DNA of 64,000 nt from [Phialemoniopsis] sp. UDSM-2020 (GCA_018873225.1 JAEILZ010000002.1:2976001-3040000); one strand, 5' to 3'. Positions 1 to 11,516 are shown, counted from the first letter of the stretch. Numbers and translations are program-made. The notes: a model not told the origin generated them from the letters alone.

Positions 1-5
1 GGTAG

Positions 6-2846
6 CAGAGGGCAATCGCCCGTTTCTTCGGTAATGACGACCCAAGTGTCGACCGCATATTCCAAAGAAATCATGCCTTGAACCAGACACAGACCGATAT
101 GATGCTTCGTCCTCATTACTGGCTTGATCAACAACACGGAGGCCAAGACGGTTCACCACATGCGCGCCACATGCGGCCACTTTGTGAGGCTGTATCCGCT
201 AGTCAGAGTTCCGCATTCTCATCTTATGGAATTAATACTGACCTATCATCCATATAGGCCCGAATGTCATAGAGATAAATCCAAAGAACCTCGTTCTTTT
301 CGTAGGTTTCCGAGACATTTCATATCCGAGATTATCGAAGCCTGACAACGTCTGTAGATGCCATTCATACACTGGGAGACCGATCGCCAGCGAGATCGCT
401 ATGCAAAGTACATCGAGCACTTGACTGAGAGCCACCGAAAGCAGATAGAGAACCGAGAAAGTGATCAGAAGAAGGCTAGAATAGCAGCCCGCCAAGCTCT
501 GCCAAAACCCGACTGGATCTTAGAAGCCGTCGACAAGGGAAAGAAGCAGATTGCGCTGCAAAAAACGTCATTGAGCCCTGCCAGACGGAAGAAACTCGGC
601 GTTGGTGATCGCCGAATTAGCTCGTTCTTCACAATGTTCAGCAAAAGTTTGCCTGGGATGTTACCAGTGGATGAGAAGGGTCGCCCAAGCATTGTCAACC
701 CTTTGGGACAGTACCTGATGGATGCCGCAGCTTTGCATGAGAGCATGGCGAACTTTCGCGACAAGAAGCTCCTCGAAAAGTATCTCTACCATAACCCACC
801 GTTACACCCGCGTCGCACACTTGACCAAGCTTACTATTGGACACTCAACACGACTAATTCGCGGGACCGAGATCAGGTTGTCTACCGAAGCACCTTTGGC
901 AGCCGAGACACCTATCATTCGTTCAACATGGAGGAAGGCGTCTGGGAAGACCATATTGAGTATGGCATCCAGATTGAGGATGGGTGTGACAACTGCAAGT
1001 CCAACATTCGAAGAGTCTCGCGAGTTCTCATGGTTGATCAATTGTGGATGTGGATTTTGGAGGGACAGACCATCTTGACCTGCTTCCCCAAACGGTACGG
1101 GACAAATCGTCACGACGAGTCAGGCGTGCACAAGGCTATCCGTGTTCGTCTGAACAATGCAAGGCCTAATCAGATTCGGTCGATCTATGACCTCGCCCTA
1201 ATCATTCTTGAGGAGTGCATGCAAACCTTGTTCGACAAGAGTAAGACAGCAGATCGCCGACCTCAGGTTATTGACACTTTTTCGGAAGCCATTGGTAATG
1301 TGGTATGTTCACAACGACTCTCTTCCAAGCTTGACAGGTACTAACCCGAATAATACAAGACCAATAAACAAACTGTCGCTTTCGAGAAGCTTTGGCACTG
1401 GACAGAGGAAGCGAGTAAAACATATCATAGCAAGGAAGAACCCACAGATGTCAACGGCATCTATATCCCCTTGCTCAACATCAATCCCGAAGGCAAGCTT
1501 CAGCGAGAAATTAAAGACATCATTGAAGAGCTCGATATCATGCTGCAGATTACCAAATCTCACAAGATAGTCCTGCGAGACTTTATCACAAACGTGGAGC
1601 ACATACTCGATCCAGACGGTTTATATGGCGGAGGAGTGAAGAAGCGTCTACACAAGGACCTTCAGAGCTCTTCGGCCTGGCACCCCATGATGTCTCAGCG
1701 GTCAGCATCTCCCGGGCCACATAGTCAAGACATGAAGAAAACACCGTCTGGAGAGTGGAACTACGACGACAAAGGCAAATTTGACTGGTTCAGACTCAAC
1801 GCTGATGAGTTGTGGAACCGGGTTAGTCGAAGGATCGAGGAGCTAGAGGACCTCCGGCAAAGTGCTGAAAGCACCTCAAACAGTGTACGTCTTCTTAGTT
1901 CTTCCCCATTGTCTCTTTGATTTTCCTCTTATTTCGACGGGAACACTGAACTCCTTGACAACAGTTGAAAGATCTTCTAGCTCTCAAACAGCAGCAAGCA
2001 AGTGTGTTACAGGCCTATCAGTCCATCAAGCAGGCGGAGCAGACCGTCGTTCAAGGTAAAACAGTTTTAATGTTCACAGTTGTGACAATAATCTTCGTAA
2101 GTGCCCAATTTCTCCTGTGCGAGCAGCTTGCTTGTAGGATCCGTGTCGCTCACATATGCAGCTGCCATTGTCGTTCATGGCAAGCATCTTCGGAATGAAT
2201 GCTATCGAGTTCGGCTCCGAAGGTAGCCTGCATCTGGGTCAGGAGTTCAAGTTCATGTGTAAGAAAGCGATTATATAGCCACCCTCAAGCTCATTGCTGA
2301 CAATCGATCACAGTTCCGATTTCATTCGGTATAATATCCTTGACGTTGACTCTGGCGTTCGGCAAGTGGATTCGCTCTGTGTTGTTCTATCTTTACCACG
2401 TCGGCACGACCACGTCACTCACAAAATCGGGAATCTATGCTCTGTGGCTCAGATATGGGACGGGTAGCACCGAGATCGAACAGAATGCCTCCCAAAAAGC
2501 ATTCACCCAGAAGAAGAGCGCGAGGACTGTTGTCCAGGAAAAAGAGAAACAGAGGAGGCTACTGCAAGCTAAGGAGCAGACGGAAGCTCTGCAAAGGAGG
2601 CTCACGGTGGTGACTACAAACCTGCCTAATGGAGAGCATCAACAATCGGCTGGTGGCGACCCATCGCACGCGGATCATGGACACCTTGGGGCCGGCTTGC
2701 GTTCCCGAGCCTCAAGATTGACAACGACTCTCCAGGCGCACCTGAGGAGACATCCCCGGACACGTCCGCAGGATGAAGAGAATGAATTGAGCCCTCTACC
2801 AGGCCGTAGCAATCAAGAACGAGTGAACGGAACAGACAGAGCATGA
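6..2846 (+). CDS. CorA-like Mg2+ transporter-domain protein, 5' partial
   Basis: Seven exons fit splice signals and phase: 6-183, 258-301, 358-1302, 1360-1884, 1965-2096, 2162-2258, 2314-2846, giving 817 visible residues. The gene enters from the left edge; a TAG at 3-5 may be the end of an upstream intron. The protein has the fungal 'FMPFIHWET' block after exon 2, a 'VDQLWMWIL' block and a 'CFPKRYG' block, which are typical of the CorA-like domain at the C-terminus of many fungal ankyrin-repeat proteins. Near the C-terminus lies a membrane segment followed by Gly-Met-Asn (codons 2192-2200), the CorA signature, then a second membrane segment starting at FPISFGIIS and a charged, glutamine-rich tail. 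The family suggests a divalent-cation channel fold in a membrane. Whether this member transports Mg2+ is inference, and any ankyrin repeats would lie outside the window. Confidence 0.82.
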
Positions 2847-4160
2847 GACTGAGAGTCAAGGTTATGGACACATGGACGTGAAGGCTAATTCTATGTTGCG
2901 GTACATAGCTCTCTCGCTTTCGATGGGTATGCCGATGTAAAATGCAGGTTGATCCAGGTTGATGCAGATTGATTCAGATAAGATTAATGTACATGAAGCT
3001 TACATGATAAATAGTATCCCGAGGCTCTTTTTCATGCACTTCGAACCACGCATCCTACAACTAAAATTTGCCTTGTCTTTTCCGAGCGCCATCTCGACCC
3101 ATCCTACTCACCTTGCTCATCTGCCTTCCGATTTTTGCCTCTTCTCTAAACGGATCTCTCCCTTCACTGACACCAACATCCCTTTTCTCTACCTGACGTT
3201 CGAGGTTGTCTCATCTGTCCAAAACACCGAGATGATCTCTGGCCTCAAGACATTGAGATCTCACCGTTTCGACATACTCATATCGGCGCGCTCTCTCCTC
3301 TCTGTCGATCAGTATCAGTAATTTGCGCCGAGGAAATCATCTTGTGAGTTTCTCACTATGCCTGCATTAACCCTCACTCACCATCAGACTCACTTCCTTA
3401 CCGTGCTCACATCGTCTTTCTCTCTATCCCCCTCCCCCCTCAAGGAAATACTCTGGAAGAATCCTCACCACTACCCTCTTTCCCCTTACCGTACTCACAT
3501 CGGCGCGCGCTCTCTCGACATCACTTCATTTTAACCTGTGGAGACATTTAGGTAATTTTCTCATACTCACACCAGCTTTCCCTCACATCAACCCCCTCTC
3601 CCCTATTGCAATATCCTGTCAGATTTCTCACCACACTCACATCGGTTATCTCTCTCTACATCACTTCATTTTCATCTGTGGAAACATCCGGATAGTTTTC
3701 TCATATTCCTATCAGTTCTCCCTCACATCAACCCCATTTTTCCAATTGCAATCACCTGTCAGATCTCTCACCGTGTTCACATTTGATACTTCTTCCACTG
3801 ACCTCGCTTTTCTCCTGTGCATTCCAAGGGTCGTACCGATCAGAAAAGACCATTTACCTCGCCATCTACACTCACTCTTTCTCAGATTCTACTGACTCTA
3901 ACTCTTTAACCTTCTCCCAGAATGTCGTTCTTTAATATATATATATATATATAACATTCACAACACAAACGTTGGGCTCTGTTCCCCGTCACACAACGAT
4001 TCTCTGCTAGCAGTCGCCTTGAACTTACCTGAAACCCACCTCCATCCTGGTACGTTCTCCCGTTCACATCCGCCTCAATCGATTTCACTTCGAAGTCACT
4101 ATCAGATTTCTGATGTTTCTCCTTTGGAAACTCCGACTGACCAGTCTGCTGTGTAAACAG
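2847..4160. other. Intergenic, pyrimidine-rich leader region
   Basis: This stretch holds the 3' flank of the CorA-like gene and a long C/T-rich region leading into the acidic-protein gene. It contains degenerate tandem repeats (listed separately) and an (AT)n run at about 3934-3953. No convincing complete coding region is visible. A first exon of the downstream gene may be hidden here, for example ending at a GTACGT donor near 4051. Confidence 0.5.
3268..3830. repeat. Degenerate tandem repeat, about 142-bp unit
   Basis: Two clear units begin near 3492 and 3634. They share, in order, 'ctcacatcgg', 'acatcacttcatttt', 'ctgtgga.acat', 'ttttctcat', 'ccctcacatcaacccc', 'attgcaat' and 'cctgtcagat.tctcac'. 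A third partial unit starts near 3775, and shorter relics of the 'ctcatatcggcgcgctctctc' module lie near 3274 and 3407. The units differ by substitutions and small indels. Function unknown. Confidence 0.7.
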
Positions 4161-5125
4161 AAGCCATCACGTCGGGCAACACCGATGATGCCCGAGGCAA
4201 TACTCTCGGAAAGCACCGATGCGACGATGTTGAAGACGACCTTAAGCTGCGAAACGCCGACGTCACACACTCTCGCACTCAACTCAAGCGATTGAGACTG
4301 GATGAAAAGTTTTACAGCGAGGAGCTTGCCGACCCAGGTCTGTCTAAATCGGAGAAGCGCGAGAAACGATCCCAAGTCGCGATGGAGATCGGCAACTACG
4401 AGCACACTCTCGCGGAGCAGGAGGTCAAGCTCAAGAACGCGCAACACTCCTACGATCTTTTCATTGCCGAGGACAAGAAGCCGGCCTCTGATCCGCAGTC
4501 GATGGTTGACTCCATCAACGCCGATGGCGGCGAGTCCCATGACTCGGGCCAGGTTATCTCTGGTGACGTTCACAACGCTGATGGATCGGAAGCAAATGCC
4601 TCTTCTGCCAACGGCGAGACCCATGAATCGGGCGAGGGTGTCTCCGACAACGCTCCTGGCTTGGGAGAGAATGCCTCTTCTGCCAACGATGAAACCCATG
4701 AATCGGGTGAGGATGTCTCCGGCAACGCTCCTGGCTCGGGAGAGGATGTCCCTTCCGGCAACGGCGATGCTGCTGTTTCGGGCGAGAATGTCGAACCCCA
4801 TGACGATATGCATGTTGACCACCACAACGCCGAGAATGCATCGGATGCGGGTGGCGACACAGACGATGATAACAACGCTCACAGCGTGTCTGATGCTGAT
4901 GTCGATGTGGAGGATGATATTCTCTCGGAATCGGATGCAGAGGAGGCGATTCAGGTCGCTGAGGGTGCAGAGATGGACATCGACGTCGCTTCTGATGCCG
5001 AAGACAACGTTGATCCCGATTCCGGTGTCGAGGTCGAGGCGCCTTTCGATGGCAGCATCGAGCAGGCGAAGTGCCATTGGATCTTCAATTCAAAACTGAT
5101 TATCCAGGATTATCCCACTACCTAA
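4161..5125 (+). CDS. Acidic low-complexity repeat protein, 5' end unresolved
   Basis: An open frame follows a good acceptor (branch-like ctgac near 4135, AG at 4159-4160) and runs to TAA at 5123-5125. It has no in-frame ATG before 4382, so the start codon must lie in an unresolved 5' exon. About 100 N-terminal residues are charged and predicted helical or coiled coil. Then come about 200 residues rich in Asp, Glu, Ser, Gly and Asn, including two near-perfect 25-residue repeats of the ASSAN.ETHESGE type encoded by a 75-bp DNA repeat. The C-terminus returns to ordinary composition (CHWIFNSKLIIQDY). I recognise no family. A long antisense open frame (4085-5077) mirrors it, but the plus-strand protein has the more natural composition. 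A nuclear or chromatin-linked acidic protein is a guess only. Confidence 0.55.
4598..4747 (+). repeat. 75-bp direct repeat inside the acidic-protein gene
   Basis: Bases 4598-4672 and 4673-4747 are two adjacent 75-bp copies differing at a handful of positions. Each encodes 25 residues of the ASSAN.ETHESGE type. A decayed third copy follows. The unit is a multiple of three, so copy-number change keeps the frame. Confidence 0.85.
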
Positions 5126-5135
5126 ACGCATATGA

Positions 5136-5206
5136 GTCTGTCTGTCTGTCTATCTGTCTGTCTGTATGTCTGTCTGTATGTCTGTCTGTCTGTCTGTCTG
5201 TCTGTA

Positions 5207-5281
<75 letters not shown>

Positions 5282-5355
5282 ATGTCTGTCTGTATGTCTG
5301 TATGCCTATCTGTTTATTGATCTGTTTGTCTATCTGTTTATTGTTCTGTTTGTCT
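5136..5355 (+). repeat. TCTG tetranucleotide microsatellite
   Basis: About 220 bp of TCTG units. They are interrupted by TATG and TATC variants at both ends and are pure over about 5209-5280. It begins 10 bp after the stop codon of the acidic-protein gene, so it would lie in that gene's 3' UTR. Read on the plus strand, the pure repeat has no stop codon in any frame and encodes Leu-Ser-Val-Cys units. Confidence 0.95.
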
Positions 5356-6082
5356 ATCTTTCCTTCTCTCTCTCTCCTTTTATTCTTTTTCTGTCTTCTT
5401 AAATGAAAATGAAAATGAAAATGAAAACGAAAAGCAACAAGTAAAGAGGATACGAAAAATTAACTTAAGACAAGAAGACCTTCCCTTCGTGGATACACTT
5501 GCCATACCATCAACCTAGCACATGAAGGATGTGTCATATTTGATACTGTCGACTGAATTCTAATGTGCTTCAAGCTACAAGCACATGTAGCTGAAGCACT
5601 TGTAGCTGTGCGTAAAGCATCTGATTTGTTCAAGCCATTGTAAAGCTAATGGTGATATCCCCTTTGCCTGGCCTCGCGTCTAACTGAATTAAGTAGTGAT
5701 ACGACTAGTATGATGTACCCGGAAATTTGAACACTAGCCAAGACGATGCACAAAGTTACTAGTGCAAAGCGAGGAGGATCATGAGTAGTTCTTATAAGTA
5801 ATCGGAGGGAGGTATCATGAGATATCTGGACTCGCTGAATATGCACTAGATGTGAAGGATCCCTCGATTGTTAACATGCATCTTATTGAGAATGGCTTCT
5901 TGGATTTCTCGCGACCTGGCATCACCGAAAACGGGTAGTCTTGTACTATTTCATGTCCAAGCCTATGTTGTTTCGTGGTGTGTTATTGTTATTGTCTAAT
6001 CTCGAATTAGAATTGTACGGGTGTCTGGTTTACAACACTATCATCTGTGTGTGATGGCGGGGGTAAGACTGCCACACGCATG
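5356..6082. other. Intergenic, AT-rich
   Basis: This starts with C/T-rich sequence and a short (GAAAAT)n tract at about 5402-5430. A 9-bp perfect inverted repeat follows, with arms 5573-5581 and 5599-5607 (AGCTACAAG and its complement). The rest is AT-rich. No gene is seen. Confidence 0.5.
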
Positions 6083-6874
6083 TCAATCTGCTGTTGATGG
6101 TGAGGGTGCGTGACTTTGAGATCCATTCGGGCCCGGCCCAACACCATTGTGCGCTTCCCCAGCCGGAGCTCCGTGCCCATTCATTCCAGTCCCTTGGTCC
6201 CCATGATCGAGATGGCTTCCTGTCCCATTGGTACCGTTCGAGGGCCCAGCAGGATGCTGCTGTCCGAGCATACTTGAAGGTCCGCCCGGAAACTGGTTGC
6301 TATGCTGTTGGGACATGCCGCCCCCATTAGGAGGTGTGTGCTAATTCTCCTCACGTACGGAGACTGATGGACGTAATGGTGGGAGCATGAAGCCGGGGCC
6401 GTAAGATGCGTATCGTCCAAAATGCCTTTGAGCGCGATCCCTCTCGACGCGATGTAACCTGCCTGCCCTTCGCCGAAGGTCTCCCCCCTGGTCATCGAGG
6501 TGTTTCCGGATTTCGTTAAGCTCCAGTAAACTCTGCCGTATCTCGTCGCTGTCCTGGGTAGAGAGACCACCTGCGTTGGGGTCAGGGGCATGCGCCGTGA
6601 ACGTCACAAACTCTTCTCGCCTTGCGTCGATGTCGTTTAGAGTGTTGCTCGAACCAGCCACGAACACGGCTAAAAGTCTCAAGCTTTCTTCAAAATATGT
6701 CCTAGTTTCCTATAAGCGGGGACGACAGCTGTCAGGTTGAGCCAGGCTCCTAATACATTCAACGACGAGAGGAATACTTACTCGCAGCAGGAGGTCAAGG
6801 TTTCGATGAAAACGACCTAGGTTTATGATGGGCGGGTTCTCCTCAGCCATCTCCAAAGCCATCTCCTCAGCCAT
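6083..6874 (-). CDS. Hypothetical fungal protein, three exons
   Basis: Exons on the minus strand are 6874-6782, 6709-6359 and 6304-6083, with GTAAGT and GTACGT donors and phase 0 junctions throughout, giving 221 residues. The first exon begins with an acidic MAEEMALEMAEE helix. An in-frame ATG at 7027 would add 51 residues of less coding-like composition, so 6874 is preferred. The middle third is helical with charged heptads (TRTYFEESLRLL, DEIRQSLLELNEIRKHLD), consistent with a coiled coil. The C-terminal exon is Gly/Asn/Pro/His-rich and disordered. No known domain is recognised. The second intron could be retained, which would end the protein at the VREEN stop (6341). Confidence 0.55.
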
Positions 6875-7927
6875 CTTAATCAAGAGTAGCTCACTGAGAA
6901 CGAGTACGTCAAAAGCTTGGTCGGAATGTAGAGGCCAAATCAGAGTAAGCGAGGGACTGCGCACAGAGTTGTAATGAATGATGGCTTGGGCTAAATCGTG
7001 TCGGACAGTGGCACAGGGTGAACACATTTGCCAAGTTCAAGCGGCTGGCTGGGAGGCGCAAGATGATTCGGCAGATCATAAGGAAGGTGCGAGGGAGAGA
7101 TAAAGGACCATAAAATGCGAACCAGAAAGAGCGAACAGCGAAAAGAGGAAAGAGTTGAAGTCGAAGGCGACGAGACAGTAGCTGAGGAAGCAGGCGATAG
7201 AGAACGAATGCAGCGAGTGAGATGATATCTCTCTGAGGGTCTAGAGCAGCCAGCAACGGGACAAGCGCAAGTCTTGACACTCGCAGCTAGCTCGGAAAGC
7301 CAACTCTGGCAGAATACGCATCCTCACAGGCGTCAGTCAGCCTGTGGTCAAAGGCACATGGAGACTGGAAGTATGATCGAGGCCGTTGGCATCAATTGAA
7401 GTATGTACAGTGAGCTGGTCACAAATCAGGTTGCCTGCTCCCCAACAACAAAACACCCTTTCCACTGCATCCCCTCATAAAATAATTACAGTGCATTCAG
7501 AAACACCCAGACCATGCGTGGCATACAGGCGCGGGCTTCTCCACTGGCCGTCAACAGGTCTTTCGTAGATGAGAAAACCACCACTTTCTGCATCAGATAT
7601 GCCCGACATAAATAAATAAAAAAGAAAGGAAGGCTGGGAGCGCAATGACATCCCGTAGTGAACATCTGTCGTGAGACCGCACGCATGCTATTGTCCCCAT
7701 GTCGAGTAAAAGAATAAACACCCCGTCAAAACGTGCAACTGGTAAATGCTTGCTTTCAATCCAAAAACCACTCCACGGCGGGTGACCCGTCGAGGTGCAC
7801 CGTGGAGAATGCCGTGCCGCTGTGTCCAGAGCATGACCATCGTATATGCATCAAGTCCTTTTTATGTTCGCCGATAACCTTGTAATCATCGTGTGCTTTT
7901 GCTGAAATCAAAACCTCGATTGGCCGC
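6875..7927. other. Intergenic between two minus-strand genes
   Basis: This contains the presumed promoter and leader of the three-exon gene and the 3' UTR of the next small gene. Open frames here lack coding character. No regulatory element stands out. Confidence 0.4.
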
Positions 7928-8263
7928 TCATCGCACCTCGCTGACGCTGACTCGGCTTTGCCTCCAGTCCTGACCGGCGGCGGCAGAGGAGGACCCGCTT
8001 GCCTTGGACAGAGAGCCGAAGCCGGGCATGGCGGAGAAGCGGTTCATGCGCTTGCCAGCCTTCTCGGAGGCATTGGAGGAGGTCGAGGATGAGGTGTTGG
8101 CCGACGAGCCAGTGGAGACGGGAGTGTTGTAGATGTACTCGCCGTCGACGTACACAGCGTTGGAGACGAAGGTGGAGCGGCGATGACGGCGGCGGGTGTA
8201 GCGCTGCTCGAGGCGGAAGAGCTCAATCTTCGCCTGGATACGCTCGATCAGACCAGGAGCCAT
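7928..8263 (-). CDS. Conserved small fungal protein (111 aa), unknown function
   Basis: A single exon of 111 residues starting MAPGLIERIQAKIELFRLEQ. The N-terminal 45 residues are basic and helical (QRYTRRRHRRSTFVSN), followed by VDGEYIYNTP, a Ser/Thr-rich linker, and a short RMNRFSAMPGFGSL motif. To my knowledge this layout (basic helix, 'YVDGEYIYNTP', serine linker, 'MPGFG') recurs in small uncharacterised proteins of filamentous ascomycetes. It has no signal peptide, membrane segment or catalytic motif. The long C/T-rich flank upstream suggests an extended 5' UTR. Confidence 0.75.
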   Translation of the reverse strand: MAPGLIERIQAKIELFRLEQRYTRRRHRRSTFVSNAVYVDGEYIYNTPVSTGSSANTSSSTSSNASEKAGKRMNRFSAMPGFGSLSKASGSSSAAAGQDWRQSRVSVSEVR

Positions 8264-10589
8264 TGTGACGATGTGGATTGGTTTGGTGGGCAGTTGCTTT
8301 GTTCAAGGATGTATTCTTTCGAGGGAGGAAAGATCTCTAAAGCAGCTCGAGAGGTCTTGAGCCTGAAGGGCGTTTCGTTATGCGATATTAGATGTCGTAC
8401 AGTTGTCTGTCGTACCGATCGTTGGTGAAGCAATCTAGCTCTCGTTCAATTTTCTTGTGTGGTGGTAGCTCGATCGGAATCAATCCTCGAGACGATTGTT
8501 GGAGGTTTGGGTTAAAAGAGAGACGTCACGCGAGCGTTGAACTGGTAGAAGAAAATGAGAGGCAGACCAGACCGATTAAAAGGAGGGAATGATATCAATT
8601 GGCTGGAAGGAAAAGGTTCTGGACCAGTTCTGTATCGCGATGCGTGGAGGTTGGGGGGTAAGAGAGGAAGCGAAAGGGGGTGGTGGTGTGTGGTGGGAAG
8701 AAAAAGGTCTGGTCTGGTACCGTACCTCGATGATGGACTGGATGGGTCCCCCATCTCGACCACCCCTGGCCAGTGCATTCTGCTCGTTACTGCGCTACCT
8801 CCCCTGGAAATCTCGAAGTTTAAGTGGGAACATCCATGGATTCAGGGAACCTTGGTCCCAGCTGGCCAGCTTCTCCTCAGCATGGGTAGCATTCGATCTG
8901 GGCACTTCTGGGCTGGTTCTCTCTTCTTTGTTATCCATGGAAGGCATCCCCGTCGAGAGGCCCCAAAAAAAACCATGCATCATTGTCGTCCAGCCATGAT
9001 GAGAAACGCTGGGGCCATCGAGTCTTCCCGCTTTTGGGGCGCCGTCCCGTCGCCTAAGACAACAGTCGAGGGATGGACAGGGGAAAATGTCTTAGTGGCC
9101 AGGGGCGATGACAGGGATTGGCGTTGCAGGTCGCATGGTCAACGTCCGTGTGTCTCTCGCTAGCGACGCCACCAGTGCGAATTTCTCGCAATGCAGGGAG
9201 AAGATTGAGGTGAGGGGCCATGTGGCGCTCTTCGAGACCACTCGCTCACTTTTGGGCTTCTTCATCTTTTCCGAATCCTCGTTTGCTTTTTCTTGCGCAA
9301 CAACTACAGGCGCTCAACGGTTCTCGTAACACCAATCTTGATATTGAAATTTGAGACAGACACGTCTCTCTCGCTGTAGTTACTTATCGTGCTCCAGTTC
9401 TCTGCTGACAGCAGACAAGGCCACCTGCCCCTTCTGGTCTGGGAGAAGACAAAGTAATCGGTCGACACAGTGGAGGCTTACAGTGCATACAGAGCTACTG
9501 CAGCTTTTTTAGCGCAGGGTAGCAAGTCAATAGCTCCTGCATTTACCAAGGTCGCTCGCTATCTTTTGCGGCTCCACTCCCTCTTCAAAGTGCGTGCTCT
9601 TTTCCAAGCTTCCATTCCTTTCCCCATCTTTTTCCTTGGAGAGCGGCCCAGCCAGTGCATTTGCGCGCATTTATCTGCTCGTGGCTGTGTCGTTTCATTC
9701 ATGATTTCAACCAGGCTAGGCGGGTGCCACGATTGGCTTTGCAAGCTCCAACAAGTCCGAATCTGCATCGTTTCGTGTTGGATCTCGCGACACGCCGCGA
9801 TTAGTGAATGCAGTCTGCCGCCATTTTATCCGCGCGTTTTCCCCTCTGCTCTTGCTGGCTCGACTCAGCTTGTGGTGCATGCATTGCGTTGCGTGAGGAA
9901 TCCAATCCGACTGCTACCTTCCAGTCGACTAGACCGGCATCCCTGTCAGCCACATGGCGATCCCACTTCTGTGTTTCGAATTTTGCCCAAACCCACCCAA
10001 CCACACTGGGCCAACCCTCTCGCAGATCGATCATCGCGACCAGTCGACGCCGTCTTCTTCAGCAGATTCTCGAAGGTTTAGCATTCTCACGCGATTGGTA
10101 CACGACTCGATGTGTATTTTGTGAAAAGGAAGCGCCAATCGTAGTCGCGAGCTTCACATACAAAGATGTACTTCCAATCACTTTGAAAAGCCGCTTGCTT
10201 CTAGGCCGAGCGTCAGCACACAAGCGCCAAAAAGACACTAACCGCATGCATACGTCACCAACCTTCGTAAGACCTCATACACTCCAGCTTTTCTAAATGG
10301 ATTCCAACAAGATCACAACCGTAGACTGAAGAATACGCAATTACTCGCTACAAATACAAATACAAGTACAAGACTGATGGTCCGGGGTTCAAGCAAGAGC
10401 CCTCTTGGACAATATCAGCATTCGAACATGGTGTTGAACTCCCTCCTGCATAACAACATCACACATCACAACTGTTTGGCAATGCACATGAGACAGTGTG
10501 AAGCTGAAAGAGGCCAAACCTTTACAAAACTTGGTTTTGAGAATTGACTACTTCTGCAGCAAAGCTACAAGATCAAGTAAAGAAGCTCT
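8264..10589. other. 2.3-kb intergenic region without a supported gene
   Basis: This lies between the start of the 111-residue gene (minus) and the 3' end of the NmrA-like gene (minus). Several open frames of 60-200 codons exist on both strands. They overlap in competing frames, are rich in Arg, Ser, Cys and Trp, and contain no recognisable domain, so I treat them as chance. The part near 8264-8600 is probably promoter and 5' UTR of the small gene. Confidence 0.5.
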
Positions 10590-11516
10590 TTATGGCAAGG
10601 TGCTGAGCAGCTGCTCCCTGTCCCTCTGCATTGCCTTCTCCATTGGAGTGAAAGGAATTCCAAACTTGGCCTGCACATCCTTTGCAGCCGCAGAAAGAGC
10701 GTTGAACCCATCCGCCTTGACGTTCGCCCAGTAGTGGAACTTCTGAGCAAATACCGGGCCTGCCGCCGCCTCGGCCCCGGCAGGTGTGCGCTTCTTCGCC
10801 TGGACATGCTTGCCGCTTACCCCCGTCAGGATGCTTTGGATTTCCGGGATAGTCAAGTTCTCATTGCCAAGTTCAATTTCTTGGCCGTTGAACTTGGTCG
10901 GATCTTGAAAAGCCGCTGCTCCATAGACACCAATGTCGTTTGCATCAGTGTGGAGCATGCCGATTCCGTCGTTGAAGACGTGAGCCAACACTCCCTGTGC
11001 AAGTTCAGGGAAGTTGTGGTCGATCTTTGGGACGAGGTAGTCTACATGAATGAATGCCGGTCGCAGAATCGTGTAGGTCTTAAAGCCGCCGTTCCGCACT
11101 ATATCTTCCACCTCTCCCTTGCGCTCAAAGTAGCCATGCAGCATCGGTATCGCGTTTGTGGCGTCGTCATCCCACATGTTCCTGTCGCCAGCGAAGAATG
11201 TCGTACTGGCGACGATCCTCTCCACCCCGGCTTTCCTCGAGGCCTCGACGATGGTCTTTGCCTGAGCGGTCTCCAAGCCTGGAATCGGGATGGTGTTGAG
11301 GAAGACTCCCTCGCAGCCCTGGGCCGCTTGGTAGACCTCGTCAAAGTTATCGCTGTTTCCTTTGAAGACAGTGACACACGGGCGCTTGAGGACTCCTGGA
11401 AGCCCCTTCTGAGGGTCACGAACAAGTGCGTGAATCTTGGCACCAGTTTCTAGCAGTCGCTTGATGACTTCGCCGCTCTGAGTGCCGGTTGCTTGGGTGA
11501 TGAGGTAGGTAGTCAT
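10590..11516 (-). CDS. NmrA-like NAD(P)-binding protein (atypical SDR)
   Basis: An intronless gene of 308 residues. The N-terminus MTTYLITQATGTQSGEVI carries the Thr-Gly-x-x-Ser-Gly variant of the dinucleotide-binding turn after a first beta strand. It is followed by ALVRDP, a typical NmrA second strand and loop, and by a GCEGVFLNTIP strand. The central FERKGEVEDIVRNGG and TILRPAF blocks are characteristic of NmrA/HSCARG-type proteins. Members sense NADP(H)/NAD(H) or reduce isoflavone-like substrates in the cytosol. The substrate cannot be told here. It is divergently oriented from chorismate synthase across about 1 kb. Confidence 0.88.
   Translation of the reverse strand: MTTYLITQATGTQSGEVIKRLLETGAKIHALVRDPQKGLPGVLKRPCVTVFKGNSDNFDEVYQAAQGCEGVFLNTIPIPGLETAQAKTIVEASRKAGVERIVASTTFFAGDRNMWDDDATNAIPMLHGYFERKGEVEDIVRNGGFKTYTILRPAFIHVDYLVPKIDHNFPELAQGVLAHVFNDGIGMLHTDANDIGVYGAAAFQDPTKFNGQEIELGNENLTIPEIQSILTGVSGKHVQAKKRTPAGAEAAAGPVFAQKFHYWANVKADGFNALSAAAKDVQAKFGIPFTPMEKAMQRDREQLLSTLP

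Noticed and set aside
4085..5077. 330-codon open frame antisense to the acidic-protein gene
   Set aside because: It has an ATG, but the sense strand gives natural helix plus acidic repeat composition, while the antisense is a mirror of it. Not fully excluded.
8555..9163. 203-codon plus-strand frame upstream of the 111-residue gene
   Set aside because: Overlaps another long frame in a different phase, is Gly/Trp/Arg-rich, and lies in a probable promoter or leader.
9470..10081. 204-codon plus-strand frame in the 8.3-10.6 kb gap
   Set aside because: No ATG start, high Cys/Ser/Arg content, overlaps several competing frames, no domain.
10340..10420. tRNA-like 'ggttcaa' T-loop word
   Set aside because: No matching acceptor, D or anticodon stems around it.
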